DNA from: Ursidibacter maritimus
GTDB lineage: Bacteria > Pseudomonadota > Gammaproteobacteria > Enterobacterales > Pasteurellaceae
Reading direction: 5' to 3'
Assembly (NCBI RefSeq): GCF_009761395.1
Contig: NZ_LEKN01000039.1
Location: 1-64,000 of the forward strand
Length of the DNA stretch: 64,000 nt
Position numbers and translations under genes: made by a program. The notes beneath the pieces were generated by a model. That model made no database searches. It saw only the letters and a list, made by a program, of their open reading frames with translations, and was not told the DNA's origin. Below, in pieces: positions 51,062 through 61,186 of the stretch (its first letter is position 1; every line of letters begins with the position of its first letter).

Positions 51062-51077
51062 TGTTAAGTAGATCAAA
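51062..51077. promoter_or_regulatory. weak CRP-like site upstream of raiA
   Basis: TGTTAAGTAGATCAAA matches the CRP consensus at eight of ten fixed bases. A TTGAAA (51105) and CATAAT (51126) pair follows with a 15-base spacer. Regulation of raiA by cAMP-CRP is only suggested. Confidence 0.3.
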
Positions 51078-51184
51078 TTTTTGCATTTTTGTTAGGCTTA
51101 CCAGTTGAAATTTAACAAGGAAAGGCATAATTTGAATACATCATCAATGACCAATGATGGTCAAAACCAAAAGAGGAAAATGCT

Positions 51185-51511
51185 ATGACAATCAATATTT
51201 CAAGCAAACAAATGGAAGTTACTCCTGCAATCCGTACTCACATTGAGGAGCGTTTAGCAAAATTAAATAAATGGCAAACTCAGCTTATCAATCCACATTT
51301 CATTATTCATAAACTGCCGAATGGCTATGAAGTCGAAGCCTCTATTGGTACACCTGTTGGTGATCTTTTTGCAAAATCGCAAGATGCAGATCTGTACAAA
51401 GCGATCAACGATGTTGAAACTAAATTAGAAACACAATTAAATAAACAGAAACATAAAGGCGAAGCTCGCCGAGCGGATGAAAGCCTTAAAAAGTTAAATG
51501 AAACAAACTAA
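51185..51511 (+). CDS. raiA: ribosome hibernation factor RaiA (YfiA/HPF family)
   Basis: 108 residues. Beta-alpha fold with [17 protein letters not shown] and [17 protein letters not shown], plus a basic helix KQKHKG that contacts 16S rRNA. It stabilises 70S ribosomes in stationary phase or stress. The short C-terminus after the fold fits RaiA. AGAGGAAAA precedes the ATG. Divergent from lpxL. Confidence 0.92.
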   Translation: MTINISSKQMEVTPAIRTHIEERLAKLNKWQTQLINPHFIIHKLPNGYEVEASIGTPVGDLFAKSQDADLYKAINDVETKLETQLNKQKHKGEARRADESLKKLNETN

Positions 51512-51523
51512 CCTAGCGAGTTA

Positions 51524-51574
51524 AAAAAGGTGTAATGGACAAAAATATAAGATTTTTTTCCATTACACCTTTTT
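51524..51574. terminator. GGTGTAATG-type hairpin (copy B), bidirectional terminator
   Basis: Perfect 16-bp arms (AAAAAGGTGTAATGGA and its complement), giving a T run each way between convergent raiA and leuD. Shares its core with copy A at 45315. Confidence 0.9.
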
Positions 51575-51595
51575 CTATCAGAGAACTTGGTTGGA

Positions 51596-52201
51596 TTATC
51601 TCAAAAAAGCAGGAATTTTATTTTCGTATTCTGCAATTTTTTGCTCGTGTTGCAGTGTTAATCCGATATTATCTAAGCCATTTAATAAGCAATGGCGGCG
51701 GAAAGTATCAATTTCAAAAGGATAGGTTTTGTCGTTGGCGACAACGGTTTGAGCGTCAAGATCGACTGTAATTTCAGCACCTTCATTGGCAACTACATAT
51801 TTGAACAATTCATCAACTTCTTCCTCACTTAAACGGATAGGTAACATTTGGTTGTTTAAGCTATTACCATAGAAAATATCCGCGAAACTTGGTGCGATAA
51901 TTGCTCGGATACCATAATCATCTAATGCCCAAGGTGCGTGTTCACGAGAAGAACCGCAACCAAAATTTTCACGAGCAAGTAAGATACTCGCTCCTTGATA
52001 ACGTGGATAGTTAAGCACAAAATCAGGGTTTGGTTGCTTGCCTTCGTCATCTAGAAAACGCCATTCGTGGAATAAATGTGCTCCAAAACCTACACGAGTT
52101 ACTTTTTGTAAGAATTGTTTTGGAATAATTGCATCAGTATCGACATTTGATGCGTCAAGTGGCACTGCTAGGCCTGTATGTTGTCTAAATTCTTTTGCCA
52201 T
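51596..52201 (-). CDS. leuD: 3-isopropylmalate dehydratase small subunit
   Basis: 201 residues, swivel domain of the aconitase superfamily. [26 protein letters not shown] at the start and [16 protein letters not shown] are intact (segments seen as consecutive parts of the protein). Works with LeuC in leucine synthesis. Follows leuC after 95 bases that hold an inverted uptake-signal pair. Confidence 0.96.
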   Translation of the reverse strand: MAKEFRQHTGLAVPLDASNVDTDAIIPKQFLQKVTRVGFGAHLFHEWRFLDDEGKQPNPDFVLNYPRYQGASILLARENFGCGSSREHAPWALDDYGIRAIIAPSFADIFYGNSLNNQMLPIRLSEEEVDELFKYVVANEGAEITVDLDAQTVVANDKTYPFEIDTFRRHCLLNGLDNIGLTLQHEQKIAEYENKIPAFLR

Positions 52202-52230
52202 TTTATCTGTCCTTTATCTTTTTATATTTA

Positions 52231-52276
52231 ACAAGCGGTACTTTTTGTAAAATTTTTTGAAAATCTGACCGCTTGT
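52231..52276. repeat. inverted uptake-signal pair between leuC and leuD
   Basis: ACAAGCGGT (52231-52239) and ACCGCTTGT (52268-52276) form perfect 9-base arms with an AT-rich, partly self-pairing spacer. It may attenuate leuCD read-through. Confidence 0.8.
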
Positions 52277-52296
52277 AACACTGATTTATTGAAGAA

Positions 52297-53703
52297 TTAG
52301 TGAAGTTCAACTTTGCGGATATCGACAAATTTACCGAATACCGCCGCAGCTGCAGCCATTGCTGGACTGACTAAGTGAGTCCGTCCACCACGACCTTGAC
52401 GACCTTCAAAGTTACGGTTACTGGTTGATGCACAACGCTCACCGGGTGCTAAACGGTCTTGGTTCATCGCTAAACACATTGAACAACCTGGTTGGCGCCA
52501 TTCAAAGCCTGCTTCAATAAAGATTTTGTCTAAACCTTCTTTTTCTGCCTGTTCACGCACTAAGCCTGAACCTGGTACAACGAGTGCTTGCACGCCATTT
52601 GCAACTTTACGCCCTTTTGCCACAGCGGCGGCGGCTCGTAAATCTTCAATACGAGAGTTTGTACAAGAGCCGATAAAGACTTTATCAATAGAAACATCCG
52701 TTAATTTAATACTGTGTGGTAAATCCATATAAGCCAAGGCTTTCTCGGCAGATTGACGCTCAATTGGATCGATCATTTCTTCTGGGTTAGGAATAAGGTC
52801 ATTTACACCGATAACGTGTCCAGGGTTTGTTCCCCAAGTGATTTGAGGTTCAATTTCATTACCTTCTAAGGTTACAACGGTATCAAATTCTGCCCCTTCA
52901 TCTGTATGTAATGTTTTCCAGTAGGCAATAGCATGATCCCAATCTTCACCTTTAGGTGCATTTGGTTTATCTTTTAAATATGCGAAAGTGGTTTCATCAG
53001 GGGCGATTAAGCCTGATTTTGCACCTAATTCGATAGCCATATTACAAACGGTCATTCGACCTTCCATTGATAAATCACGAATGGCTTCTCCACAGAATTC
53101 TACAACGTGCCCTGTACCACCTGCCATTGTGGTTTTACCGATAATGGCAAGCACAATATCTTTTGCTGTAATGCCTTCACGCACTTTACCACGTACTTCA
53201 ATTTTCATTTTTTTTGCACGAGCTTGTTTAACGGTTTGAGTGGCAAGAACATGTTCTACTTCTGATGTACCGATACCAAACGCTAATGCCCCGAAAGCAC
53301 CATGAGTCGCAGTATGAGAGTCACCACAAACAATGGTCATTCCCGGTAAGGTTAAGCCTTGCTCTGGTCCCATTACGTGAACGATACCTTGGTTGATGTG
53401 GTTAATGTCGTAGAGTTGAATACCGAATTGATCTGTATTTTTAGATAACTCAACCATTTGAATACGTCCCATTTCACCTGAACCGCTTAAATCACGACTA
53501 TCCGTTGGTACGTTGTGATCCATTGTTGCAACGGTTTTGGTTGGTTGACGAACTTCACGTCCCATTGCTCTTAATCCATCAAACGCTTGTGGAGAAGTCA
53601 CTTCGTGAACTAAATGACGATTGATATAGAGTAAGGGAGTTTCACCTGGTGCTTCGTGAACAATATGGGCATCAAACAATTTTTCGTATAATGTTTTTTT
53701 CAT
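52297..53703 (-). CDS. leuC: 3-isopropylmalate dehydratase large subunit
   Basis: 468 residues. Aconitase fold with the three Fe-S cysteines in GSCTNSR and [23 protein letters not shown] and the C-terminal [18 protein letters not shown] are present. Forms the heterodimer with LeuD. leuA and leuB are not adjacent, so the leucine genes are split in this genome. Confidence 0.97.
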   Translation of the reverse strand: MKKTLYEKLFDAHIVHEAPGETPLLYINRHLVHEVTSPQAFDGLRAMGREVRQPTKTVATMDHNVPTDSRDLSGSGEMGRIQMVELSKNTDQFGIQLYDINHINQGIVHVMGPEQGLTLPGMTIVCGDSHTATHGAFGALAFGIGTSEVEHVLATQTVKQARAKKMKIEVRGKVREGITAKDIVLAIIGKTTMAGGTGHVVEFCGEAIRDLSMEGRMTVCNMAIELGAKSGLIAPDETTFAYLKDKPNAPKGEDWDHAIAYWKTLHTDEGAEFDTVVTLEGNEIEPQITWGTNPGHVIGVNDLIPNPEEMIDPIERQSAEKALAYMDLPHSIKLTDVSIDKVFIGSCTNSRIEDLRAAAAVAKGRKVANGVQALVVPGSGLVREQAEKEGLDKIFIEAGFEWRQPGCSMCLAMNQDRLAPGERCASTSNRNFEGRQGRGGRTHLVSPAMAAAAAVFGKFVDIRKVELH

Positions 53704-54047
53704 AGCTTTTCCAACTCACTAATAAAATGTGCTTAAAACTAAACAAGCAGTATGCTATTCCTATTTTAAAATGCTAACAGGGGGTAAATATTTTTATAAA
53801 AACAACCGCTTGTTGAATGGCAAGGAATATAACTGCTCTCCAAATGAAAGTAAAATGCTATTTTTGTGCAAAATTCATTTTTTTATTCTGTTTGATAAGC
53901 AAAAAATAGATAAATATTGGATATTCATAGAATAAAATATCGAATTTTTTTGATTTGCTAGAACCTTATCTAGTGGATAAGGTTCTTTATAGAAGATTAG
54001 ATAGTAAAGGCTGTTTATAAATTTGCGAAATTAACAGGGAAATCCTA
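53704..54047. other. intergenic region between bcr and leuC
   Basis: 344 bases with one uptake signal (53805-53813) and a perfect 10-bp stem-loop (53961-53985). A 68-codon plus-strand frame inside lacks a ribosome site and homology and is not called. No leucine leader peptide was recognised. Confidence 0.6.
53961..53985. terminator. stem-loop downstream of bcr
   Basis: Arms GAACCTTATC and GATAAGGTTC around a 5-base loop. It lies after the bcr stop, but without a T run on the minus strand, so termination is uncertain. Confidence 0.4.
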
Positions 54048-55235
54048 TCAATCTGAATTACGACAAGCTAAAAAATAATAGCAAATAGATGCCACGAAAG
54101 TGCAAGTTGCCATCATATATAGCATTGGTCGTTCAGTGTTTAATGGGATGTGTGATAGACCTGCTCCAATTAATGATGCAATGCCAAAACGAGCTGTTCC
54201 AGCTAAGGCATTTGCTGTTCCTGCCATTTGAGGATAACGATCTAAAATCGCTGCTGAGGCGTTGCTACCGATAGTGGAAACCATTCCAACAAAAATAGCA
54301 ATTCCAATTGCCATTGACCATAAGCCAAGTTCAAATGTTGCAGAAATCGCTAGCCAAATTCCTGCAATAAATTGTAATGTTAGACCAATTCGTAACATTT
54401 TTTCTGAACCAATTTGGGTAACTAATCGCCCGTTAATAAAGGTCATTACAATCATTACACCAATATTTAACATAAAGAAGTAACCGAAATATTCTGCAGA
54501 AACACCATATAAACCAATATAAACGAGTGAACCTGATGTTAAGAAACAGAACATTCCAGAGAAAGAGAGTCCACCAACTAAAACATATCCAAGGGTAGCT
54601 TTGTGTGAAATCAGAGCTACGAAATTTTTTAAGACTTTAGTAAAGTTGAGTGGGGCTTTATTCTCTTGTTTGAGTGTTTCTGGTATGCCAATAGCAAACA
54701 AGCTAGCACATATAATCCCCATTACCATCAGTAAGTAGAAAATAGCGTGCCAATGAAACCAGTGAGCGAGATGTCCTCCCACAATAGGCGCAAGTAATGG
54801 TGCGACCATTGTAATAATCATAATCGTGGACATCATTCGTGCAAATTGGTTACGTTCAAACAGATCTCGAACTAATGCGCCCAGTACTACAGCAGGTGCT
54901 GCACCAAATAATCCTTGAATGAAACGCAATAGATAAAAATTTTCAATATTGGCAACTTGGGTTAGAAAAAAAGAAGCAACAGCTCCGCCTGATAATCCCA
55001 ATAGAATAATCGGTTTTCTCCCGAAACTATCTGCAATCGGTCCCCAAAACAGTTGCCCTATGGCAAAACCAAAGGTAAAAATAGCCAAAGTTGTTTGGAC
55101 TTTTTCTTGAGAAACATTGAGATCTTGTGCAATATCTAAAAATGATGGCAAATACATATCAATGGCAAGGGGAGGAAGCATTGAGAGTAAGCCTAAAATT
55201 ACGACAAAAAAGCCAGTTGGTCTTGTTGCATTCAT
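54048..55235 (-). CDS. bcr: Bcr/CflA-family drug efflux MFS transporter
   Basis: 395 residues, twelve predicted membrane helices. PPLAIDMYLPSFLDIAQDL at the start and the loop motif GPIADSFGRKP are characteristic of the Bcr/CflA drug:H+ antiporters. Substrate range unknown. Its ATG overlaps the rsuA stop as TAATG; rsuA-bcr pairing is also found in enterobacteria. Confidence 0.93.
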   Translation of the reverse strand: MNATRPTGFFVVILGLLSMLPPLAIDMYLPSFLDIAQDLNVSQEKVQTTLAIFTFGFAIGQLFWGPIADSFGRKPIILLGLSGGAVASFFLTQVANIENFYLLRFIQGLFGAAPAVVLGALVRDLFERNQFARMMSTIMIITMVAPLLAPIVGGHLAHWFHWHAIFYLLMVMGIICASLFAIGIPETLKQENKAPLNFTKVLKNFVALISHKATLGYVLVGGLSFSGMFCFLTSGSLVYIGLYGVSAEYFGYFFMLNIGVMIVMTFINGRLVTQIGSEKMLRIGLTLQFIAGIWLAISATFELGLWSMAIGIAIFVGMVSTIGSNASAAILDRYPQMAGTANALAGTARFGIASLIGAGLSHIPLNTERPMLYMMATCTFVASICYYFLACRNSD

Positions 55236-55927
55236 TAAAAACTCGCTATTTCTTGTTCAGTTAGAGCCCTAAATTCCCCTTCTTCAAGTGATTGATCTAA
55301 AACGACATTACCAATTCGCCAACGATGTAGAGCGACAACTTTATTTCCTAAGGCTGCAAACATTCGTTTAACTTGATGATAACGTCCTTCACTAATCGTT
55401 AAATTAACGTTGTAATCATCTAAAATGTCTAGGGTTGCAGGTTTCGTTAATGTTTTTTCACCGCGTAATAAAATTCCCGATGCAAATTGTTCGGCATAGA
55501 ATGGCTCAATAGGATCAGCCAACGTAACTAAATAAGTTTTTTCACAGTGATGTTTAGGCGATGTGATACGATGCGACCATTGACCATCATCGGTTAAAAG
55601 AACTAATCCAGTCGTATCAGCATCTAAACGCCCTGCACAATGCAATTTGGCAGTTAATGGGTAATCAAAAAATTGAAAGACCGTAGGATAATCGCCATCA
55701 TCGTGTGAACAGACGCAGTTTTGTGGTTTATACAACATAAAATATTGGCCTTCATTCACCCATTCTAATATCTCACCATCAAAGCAAATTTCGTCTTGTT
55801 CACTAATTTTTAAAGCACTATTTTTCTCAATAACTCCATTCACTGTGACTTGTCCTGATCTGAGTGCTTTTGTTGCTTGTGAGCGAGTTAGCCCGGTGTT
55901 TTCTGCAATAAATTTATCTAAACGCAT
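55235..55927 (-). CDS. rsuA: 16S rRNA pseudouridine(516) synthase
   Basis: 230 residues. S4 RNA-binding domain ([18 protein letters not shown]...) then the pseudouridine synthase core with catalytic Asp in [14 protein letters not shown]. Full length. Coupled to bcr by a TAATG overlap. Confidence 0.95.
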   Translation of the reverse strand: MRLDKFIAENTGLTRSQATKALRSGQVTVNGVIEKNSALKISEQDEICFDGEILEWVNEGQYFMLYKPQNCVCSHDDGDYPTVFQFFDYPLTAKLHCAGRLDADTTGLVLLTDDGQWSHRITSPKHHCEKTYLVTLADPIEPFYAEQFASGILLRGEKTLTKPATLDILDDYNVNLTISEGRYHQVKRMFAALGNKVVALHRWRIGNVVLDQSLEEGEFRALTEQEIASF

Positions 55928-56038
55928 TCTCTATATCCTAAATGTAAATGATGCCCTGAATAAAATTAGGGTAATAATGTGATTATAGTCCTATTTTCTC
56001 TTCGGCTGTAAATTAAGTTGTAAATTTTTGCAAGCTCT

Positions 56039-56067
56039 TTGGCGATTGAGCTATATGTCTATATAAT
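56039..56067 (+). promoter_or_regulatory. sigma-70 promoter of the ychE-type gene
   Basis: TTGGCG (56039-56044), 17-base spacer, TATAAT (56062-56067). Near-consensus; the expected start of transcription is near 56074. It overlaps the longest possible reading frame and so helps to fix the start codon downstream. Confidence 0.75.
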
Positions 56068-56101
56068 GAAGAACGGTTTTTCAATCAAAATAGGCATTAT
56101 T

Positions 56102-56755
56102 GTGGATATTGTGGTGAATTTTGCGATTTATTTGCAATTTTTTATTGGATTATTTGCTATCGTAAACCCATTCGGGACTTTACCGATTTTTTTCAGTATG
56201 ACGGCTCATCAGTATGAAGCGGACCGTAACAGAACGAATTTAACCACGTCTATTTCTGTTGGCGTTATTTTGCTAGTCAGCCTGTATTTCGGTAAATTGA
56301 TCTTGGATGTATTCAGTATTTCACTGAACTCTTTCCGTGTGGCTGGTGGTTTTTTGATTGTCAGTATTGCAATGACGATGATCAGCGGCAAATTAGGTGA
56401 GCACAAACAGAATAAAGAAGAACGAAATGAAGATGTTTCAGAGTATGAAAATCTTGGAGTGGTACCATTAGCAATGCCAATTATGGCTGGTCCTGGGGCG
56501 ATTGGTTCAACTATTGTTTGGGGAACTCGCTATCATTCGTGGGTAGATTATGTCGGTTTTAGTGTTGCGATTATTCTATTTGCGGCGACTTGTTATGTTT
56601 TATTCCGATTTTCCGCACCATTAGTAAAACGTTTGGGAAAAACAGGTTCAAATGTTGTAACACGTATTATGGGGTTAATTCTAATGGCGTTAGGCATTGA
56701 GATTATTGTCGCAGGATTAAGCAATTTATTTCCAGGGCTTACATCAATTAACTAA
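56102..56755 (+). CDS. ychE: MarC/YchE-family inner membrane protein
   Basis: 217 residues with six membrane helices. IVNPFGTLPIFFSMT, AGPGAIGSTIVWGTRYHS and RIMGLILMALG match YchE. Function unknown; MarC itself is not a proven antibiotic pump. The GTG at 56102 is chosen because it aligns with the YchE N-terminus, an AGG lies upstream, and earlier starts (TTG 56039, ATG 56066) are within or before the promoter. The next gene follows after 55 bases. Confidence 0.85.
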   Translation: MDIVVNFAIYLQFFIGLFAIVNPFGTLPIFFSMTAHQYEADRNRTNLTTSISVGVILLVSLYFGKLILDVFSISLNSFRVAGGFLIVSIAMTMISGKLGEHKQNKEERNEDVSEYENLGVVPLAMPIMAGPGAIGSTIVWGTRYHSWVDYVGFSVAIILFAATCYVLFRFSAPLVKRLGKTGSNVVTRIMGLILMALGIEIIVAGLSNLFPGLTSIN

Positions 56756-56810
56756 TGAAATAATGAACATTAAGCATAGGCTCAACTTGACCACTGAAGG
56801 AAAATAAGCG

Positions 56811-58328
56811 GTGAGATTTGCAAAATTTTTTACTATATTGACCGCTTGTTTAGGCGTAATCACTGCTTGCGATCAAAAAACAGAGCAGAAACCAACCGTT
56901 TCAGCAATAGATAAATCGCCCCACGAATTAACACGTGCAATTTATTCTGCTCATTTACAACTTGACCCACATTTAATTAAGGCAACGCCTGATGCTGCTC
57001 CTCTTCGTGATTTACTTGTCGGTTTGATGCGATTTAATTCAGCAGGCGATGTTGTTCCTGCGATTGCCAAAGAGTTTTTTAGTGATGACAATAAAAACTG
57101 GCTCTTTATCTTAGATGATCAAGCAAAATGGTCGAACGGAGAAGCTGTAATTGCAGATGATTTTGTTGCAAGTTGGCAGCGCCTTGCAGATAAAAATAAC
57201 CACTCTCCTTTGGCTCATTATTTGATCTATATGGGGGTTGAGAATGCGAAAGAGATTATTGAAGGCGTAAGAGTAAGTAATGAGTTGGGCGTTAAGGCAT
57301 TAAATGCTCATACGTTACAGATTCAATTAGTCCAAGCTAATCCAAATTTCCCTAAAATGTTGGCGCATATTGCACTGCTACCAACTTATCGCGGGCAAAA
57401 ACCTGAAGAATATAAGTTTATTAGTAATGGTGATTATCGTATAAAAGAACGTAGTAAAACAACCTTAACGTTACAATCAGAGCGGACTGAGTTAGCTTTT
57501 CAAACAGTGTTATATCAATTGATTACGACTATTCAAAACCCAAGCCGCTTTGATATCGTGGAGAATCCACTAGTTAGTTATACTCGTAACCAAATAATGC
57601 TTCCTCGTTTATGTACCTATTTTTACGAATTTAACTTTAACGATCCAGTGTTGAAACGAAAGGAAGTTCGCCAAGCTATTCAAGCGATGTTATCGCCATC
57701 TCAGATTGCGAGTGGCATAGGGATTGCCAATTATTTTGTATTGCCAAAAACAATGCTTGAAAACTCAGAACGCCCATTGCCAAAATCGAGTGCGGAGCAA
57801 ATCTTGCACCAGATTGGTATTGATGCAAAATCGCCTGTTCAAATTAGCTTAACCTATGATGATCAAGAACCACACAATCGGATTGCGACACGAATTGCTC
57901 GTAAGTTGGGACAATCGGATCTCTTTAGAATCGATGAGCAAGCGGTGAGTTGGGAAGAATTATTGGCAAAACGTAACACGCAACAATTTCAGCTCATTCG
58001 CTCTGGCTGGTGTGCAGATTATTCAGACCCGCTCTCTTTCTTAACAATGTTTCATTCAAGTAGCCCCGATAACAAAAGTGGCTATCACAATGAAATGATA
58101 AACCAATCACTAGAAGAGTTACAATCAGCAGTGTTATCAAAAGCAGAGAGAGAGCAAAAGATAATGTCTATCGTGAATGAATTGCAAAAAGATGTTGCTA
58201 TCTTACCGCTTTTCCAATATCAAAGGAGAGTGACCGTATTACCTGATATTCAAGGAATTGAAATGAATAACAGTAGTGAAGTGATTTACAGTAAAGATTT
58301 ATATCGACAACAAAAGGATGCACAATGA
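56811..58328 (+). CDS. OppA-like peptide-binding lipoprotein (SBP family 5)
   Basis: 505 residues. Signal peptide ending in the lipobox VITAC (Cys 20), then a family 5 periplasmic binding fold (WLFILDDQAKWSNGEAVIADDFVASW, LMLPRLCTYFYEFNF-like core). No permease or ATPase genes adjoin it, so it may serve a remote ABC transporter. GTG start, which lies in a partial uptake signal; the full signal is at 56841. The stop overlaps the mrp ATG. Confidence 0.87.
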   Translation: MRFAKFFTILTACLGVITACDQKTEQKPTVSAIDKSPHELTRAIYSAHLQLDPHLIKATPDAAPLRDLLVGLMRFNSAGDVVPAIAKEFFSDDNKNWLFILDDQAKWSNGEAVIADDFVASWQRLADKNNHSPLAHYLIYMGVENAKEIIEGVRVSNELGVKALNAHTLQIQLVQANPNFPKMLAHIALLPTYRGQKPEEYKFISNGDYRIKERSKTTLTLQSERTELAFQTVLYQLITTIQNPSRFDIVENPLVSYTRNQIMLPRLCTYFYEFNFNDPVLKRKEVRQAIQAMLSPSQIASGIGIANYFVLPKTMLENSERPLPKSSAEQILHQIGIDAKSPVQISLTYDDQEPHNRIATRIARKLGQSDLFRIDEQAVSWEELLAKRNTQQFQLIRSGWCADYSDPLSFLTMFHSSSPDNKSGYHNEMINQSLEELQSAVLSKAEREQKIMSIVNELQKDVAILPLFQYQRRVTVLPDIQGIEMNNSSEVIYSKDLYRQQKDAQ

Positions 58329-59422
58329 ATCAACTTACCGAACAACAACTCAATAAAGTTAAAGAGATTGTTCAACAATTTACCCATCCAACGTTGCAAA
58401 AAGATTTGTTAGCGTTGAATGCACTTAAAAAAGCAGAATTAGCAGGTGGGATTTTACGTCTTGAATTTACAATGCCATTTGCTTGGAATAGCGGATTTGA
58501 CGCACTGAAACAGGCAACGGAAGAAAAACTAAAATTAGCAGTGGGTGCTAATGCAGTAAAATGGGTTATTAATTATCAAATAGCTACGTTAAAGCGTGCT
58601 AACAATCACCCTGCGGTAAATGGCGTTAAAAATATTATTGCGGTTACTTCAGGTAAAGGTGGGGTAGGCAAATCAACGACTACGGTGAATTTGGGCCTCG
58701 CTTTAAAAGCGCAAGGTGCAAGAGTAGGAATTTTAGATGCTGATATTTACGGCCCATCTATTCCACATATGTTAGGAGCGGCAGATCAACGCCCAACATC
58801 ACCTGATAATAAGCATATCACCCCAATTGAAGCTCAGGGTATTTACTCAAACTCTATCGGCTATTTAATGGAAGCTGATAATGCGACTATTTGGCGTGGC
58901 CCAATGGCAAGTAGTGCATTAAGCCAGTTATTACAAGAAACCTGGTGGCCAGATTTAGATTATTTAGTCATTGATATGCCACCAGGTACAGGAGATATTC
59001 AGTTAACTCTGTCTCAACAAATTCCTGTTACAGGTGCAGTGGTGGTAACGACCCCACAAGATATTGCTTTACTTGATGCGATTAAAGGTATTGCAATGTT
59101 TGAGCGAGTTTCAGTGCCTGTCTTAGGAATTATCGAAAATATGAGTGTACACATTTGCTCAAATTGTGGGCATCACGAACATATTTTTGGTACAGGTGGG
59201 GCAAATCGTGTTGCAGAAAAATATAAAACCCAAGTATTAGGTCAATTACCACTGCATATTCGTTTGCGTGAAGATCTTGATAATGGTAAACCAACAGTGG
59301 TTGCAGATCCTAACCACGAAATTAGCCAAGCGTATGCCGAATTAGCATCAAAAGTAGCTGCTGAGCTCTACTGGCAAGGCAGTGTTATTCCTTCGGAAAT
59401 TATGATCAGAGAAGTGAAGTAA
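58325..59422 (+). CDS. mrp: Fe-S cluster carrier ATPase Mrp/ApbC
   Basis: 365 residues. N-terminal MIP18-like domain (about 1-85), then a P-loop SGKGGVGKSTTTVNL, ADIYGPSIP, DMPPGTGD and the cluster-binding CSNC (ICSNCGHHEH). Delivers Fe-S clusters to apoproteins. ATGA overlap with the preceding lipoprotein gene couples them, an unusual pairing. Confidence 0.95.
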   Translation: MNQLTEQQLNKVKEIVQQFTHPTLQKDLLALNALKKAELAGGILRLEFTMPFAWNSGFDALKQATEEKLKLAVGANAVKWVINYQIATLKRANNHPAVNGVKNIIAVTSGKGGVGKSTTTVNLGLALKAQGARVGILDADIYGPSIPHMLGAADQRPTSPDNKHITPIEAQGIYSNSIGYLMEADNATIWRGPMASSALSQLLQETWWPDLDYLVIDMPPGTGDIQLTLSQQIPVTGAVVVTTPQDIALLDAIKGIAMFERVSVPVLGIIENMSVHICSNCGHHEHIFGTGGANRVAEKYKTQVLGQLPLHIRLREDLDNGKPTVVADPNHEISQAYAELASKVAAELYWQGSVIPSEIMIREVK

Positions 59423-59434
59423 CTTCCAAAAAAT

Positions 59435-59463
59435 AAGCCTTGTATATTCTACAAGGCTTTAAT
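59435..59463 (+). terminator. terminator after mrp
   Basis: Arms AAGCCTTGT and ACAAGGCTT, 7-base loop, then TTTAATTT. Confidence 0.85.
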
Positions 59464-59475
59464 TTATCCGATTAC

Positions 59476-60117
59476 TTATTGCTTTTTCGCCCAATCTAAG
59501 AAACGTTTTTGCGTTTCTTTGTCTGCTTGTTGGAACCAGTATTGTAATTGCTGTTCTGCAATATTTTCACCTTGAACCATGACCTTACCTTTTGCAGCTT
59601 TGCCATTTGATGCAGGCATCATTGCCGCCATTGGCGTAACCGCAAGGGTTTTTAATGAAGCAACATTATTGCCACTATTGTAGTTTGATAGATTTTCAAT
59701 AATGTTTGCATTCGGCATAAAGCCTTCAGCTTTCAAATAATCGTGCTTATACTCAACATCTTTACCAGACGCTGTTTTTACGCTGAATTTAGGCGATTTT
59801 TTAAATTCGGCAACATTGCTATCAGTGCGTAAATCAGGAGTCGTAATTTTAATATCTTCATTGCTACCTGCAAAGGTAATGACAATTGGTTGTGACTCAA
59901 AGAAAGAGCTGTCTGAACCAGAATGGTAAATACTGGAAACTTCGACTACAACTTGGTGTTGGTTACTATCATTTACTTCTAATTTGGTACTTTTTTTAAC
60001 TTTTTGTCCGTCAAAAGCTAAAAAATTAATATTAGATGAGCTACTCACTGTTCCTGCTAAAGCGGTCGCACTGATAAATAAAGCACTCAAAGTAAATGCG
60101 ATTTTGGCTAATTTCAT
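59476..60117 (-). CDS. DUF2057/UPF0319 (YccT-like) secreted protein
   Basis: 213 residues. Signal peptide about 1-21 (ends TALA), then a DUF2057 fold (NINFLAFDGQKV, HQVVVEVSS, QPIVITFAG) and a C-terminal helix (QYWFQQADKETQKRFLDW) typical of the family. Periplasmic. E. coli YccT (CsgI) inhibits curli formation, but no curli genes are seen here, so its target differs. Confidence 0.88.
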   Translation of the reverse strand: MKLAKIAFTLSALFISATALAGTVSSSSNINFLAFDGQKVKKSTKLEVNDSNQHQVVVEVSSIYHSGSDSSFFESQPIVITFAGSNEDIKITTPDLRTDSNVAEFKKSPKFSVKTASGKDVEYKHDYLKAEGFMPNANIIENLSNYNSGNNVASLKTLAVTPMAAMMPASNGKAAKGKVMVQGENIAEQQLQYWFQQADKETQKRFLDWAKKQ

Positions 60118-60271
60118 AAAATGAACTCCTATAAAGCCGATATGATGAAAAAATTGTGCATATCCTATGCTAAATTTATGTAAATAGAAAGCAAGGAATG
60201 CGAACTAATGTCGATTTTTTATCTAAATTGTGATAGCTTTCTCAAGTTTTATTTATTTACGAGTATATCAA

Positions 60272-61159
60272 ATGAGTGACGACCAACAGAGCTTAAGCAC
60301 TTCAGAAAAAAAATCATTTTTAAAATCCTTATTTAGCGGGCTATTTCAACAAGAACCTAAAAATCGTGAAGATCTTGTCGAAGTTATTCGTGATTCTGCT
60401 GAAAATGAGTTGATAGATAGCGACACTAAAGAAATGATCGAAGGGGTAATGGAGATCTCCGAATTGCGAGTTCGTGACATAATGATCCCACGTCCACAGA
60501 TTGTTTTTATTGATGCTGATCAGCCATTAGATGCTTGTGTTGATATTATTATTGAATCGGCACACTCTCGTTTTCCTGTTATTAGAGATGGAAAAGATAC
60601 CATTGAAGGTATTTTATTAGCGAAAGAATTACTTAAATATCTGCGTTCAGATTCTGAGCCATTTAATATGGAAGAAATTTTACGTCCAGCGGTTATTGTG
60701 CCTGAGAGTAAGCGAGTCGATAGAATGTTGAAAGAATTCCGCTCAGAGCGTTTTCATATGGCAATTGTTGTCGATGAATTCGGTGCGGTTTCAGGATTAG
60801 TAACGATTGAAGATATTCTAGAGCAAATTGTCGGTAATATTGAAGATGAGTTCGACGAAGAAGAAATTGAGCCTATTCGCCAACTTTCTCAACATAGCTA
60901 CGCCGTATTAGCATTAACTGATATAGAACGCTTTAATCAGCAATTTGCCACACAGTTTGATGATGAAGAAGTGGATACAGTTGGTGGTTTAGTCTTACAA
61001 GCCTTTGGCTATTTACCAAAACGGGGAGAAACCATTGAGTTAAATGGCATCTTATTTAAGGTGACATCTGCTGATAGCCGTCGCTTAATTCAATTACGAG
61101 TGACCGTAAACGATGAACAGCTTGAATTAATGCAGCAAAAAGATGGAAATTACGAGTAA
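60272..61159 (+). CDS. corC: CorC/HlyC-family CBS-domain protein
   Basis: 295 residues from MSDDQQSLS; an upstream in-frame start (60230) adds a stretch unlike the family. Two CBS domains (about 70-190, [15 protein letters not shown] and [15 protein letters not shown]) and a C-terminal transporter-associated domain ([18 protein letters not shown]). Linked to magnesium/cobalt efflux and membrane stress. lnt follows, as in E. coli. Confidence 0.93.
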   Translation: MSDDQQSLSTSEKKSFLKSLFSGLFQQEPKNREDLVEVIRDSAENELIDSDTKEMIEGVMEISELRVRDIMIPRPQIVFIDADQPLDACVDIIIESAHSRFPVIRDGKDTIEGILLAKELLKYLRSDSEPFNMEEILRPAVIVPESKRVDRMLKEFRSERFHMAIVVDEFGAVSGLVTIEDILEQIVGNIEDEFDEEEIEPIRQLSQHSYAVLALTDIERFNQQFATQFDDEEVDTVGGLVLQAFGYLPKRGETIELNGILFKVTSADSRRLIQLRVTVNDEQLELMQQKDGNYE

Positions 61160-61186
61160 AAATAAGTTGTAGAGAAATAATACATA

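Noticed and set aside
53729-53935. 68-codon plus-strand frame upstream of leuC
   Set aside because: No ribosome site and no family resemblance; AT-rich intergenic DNA.
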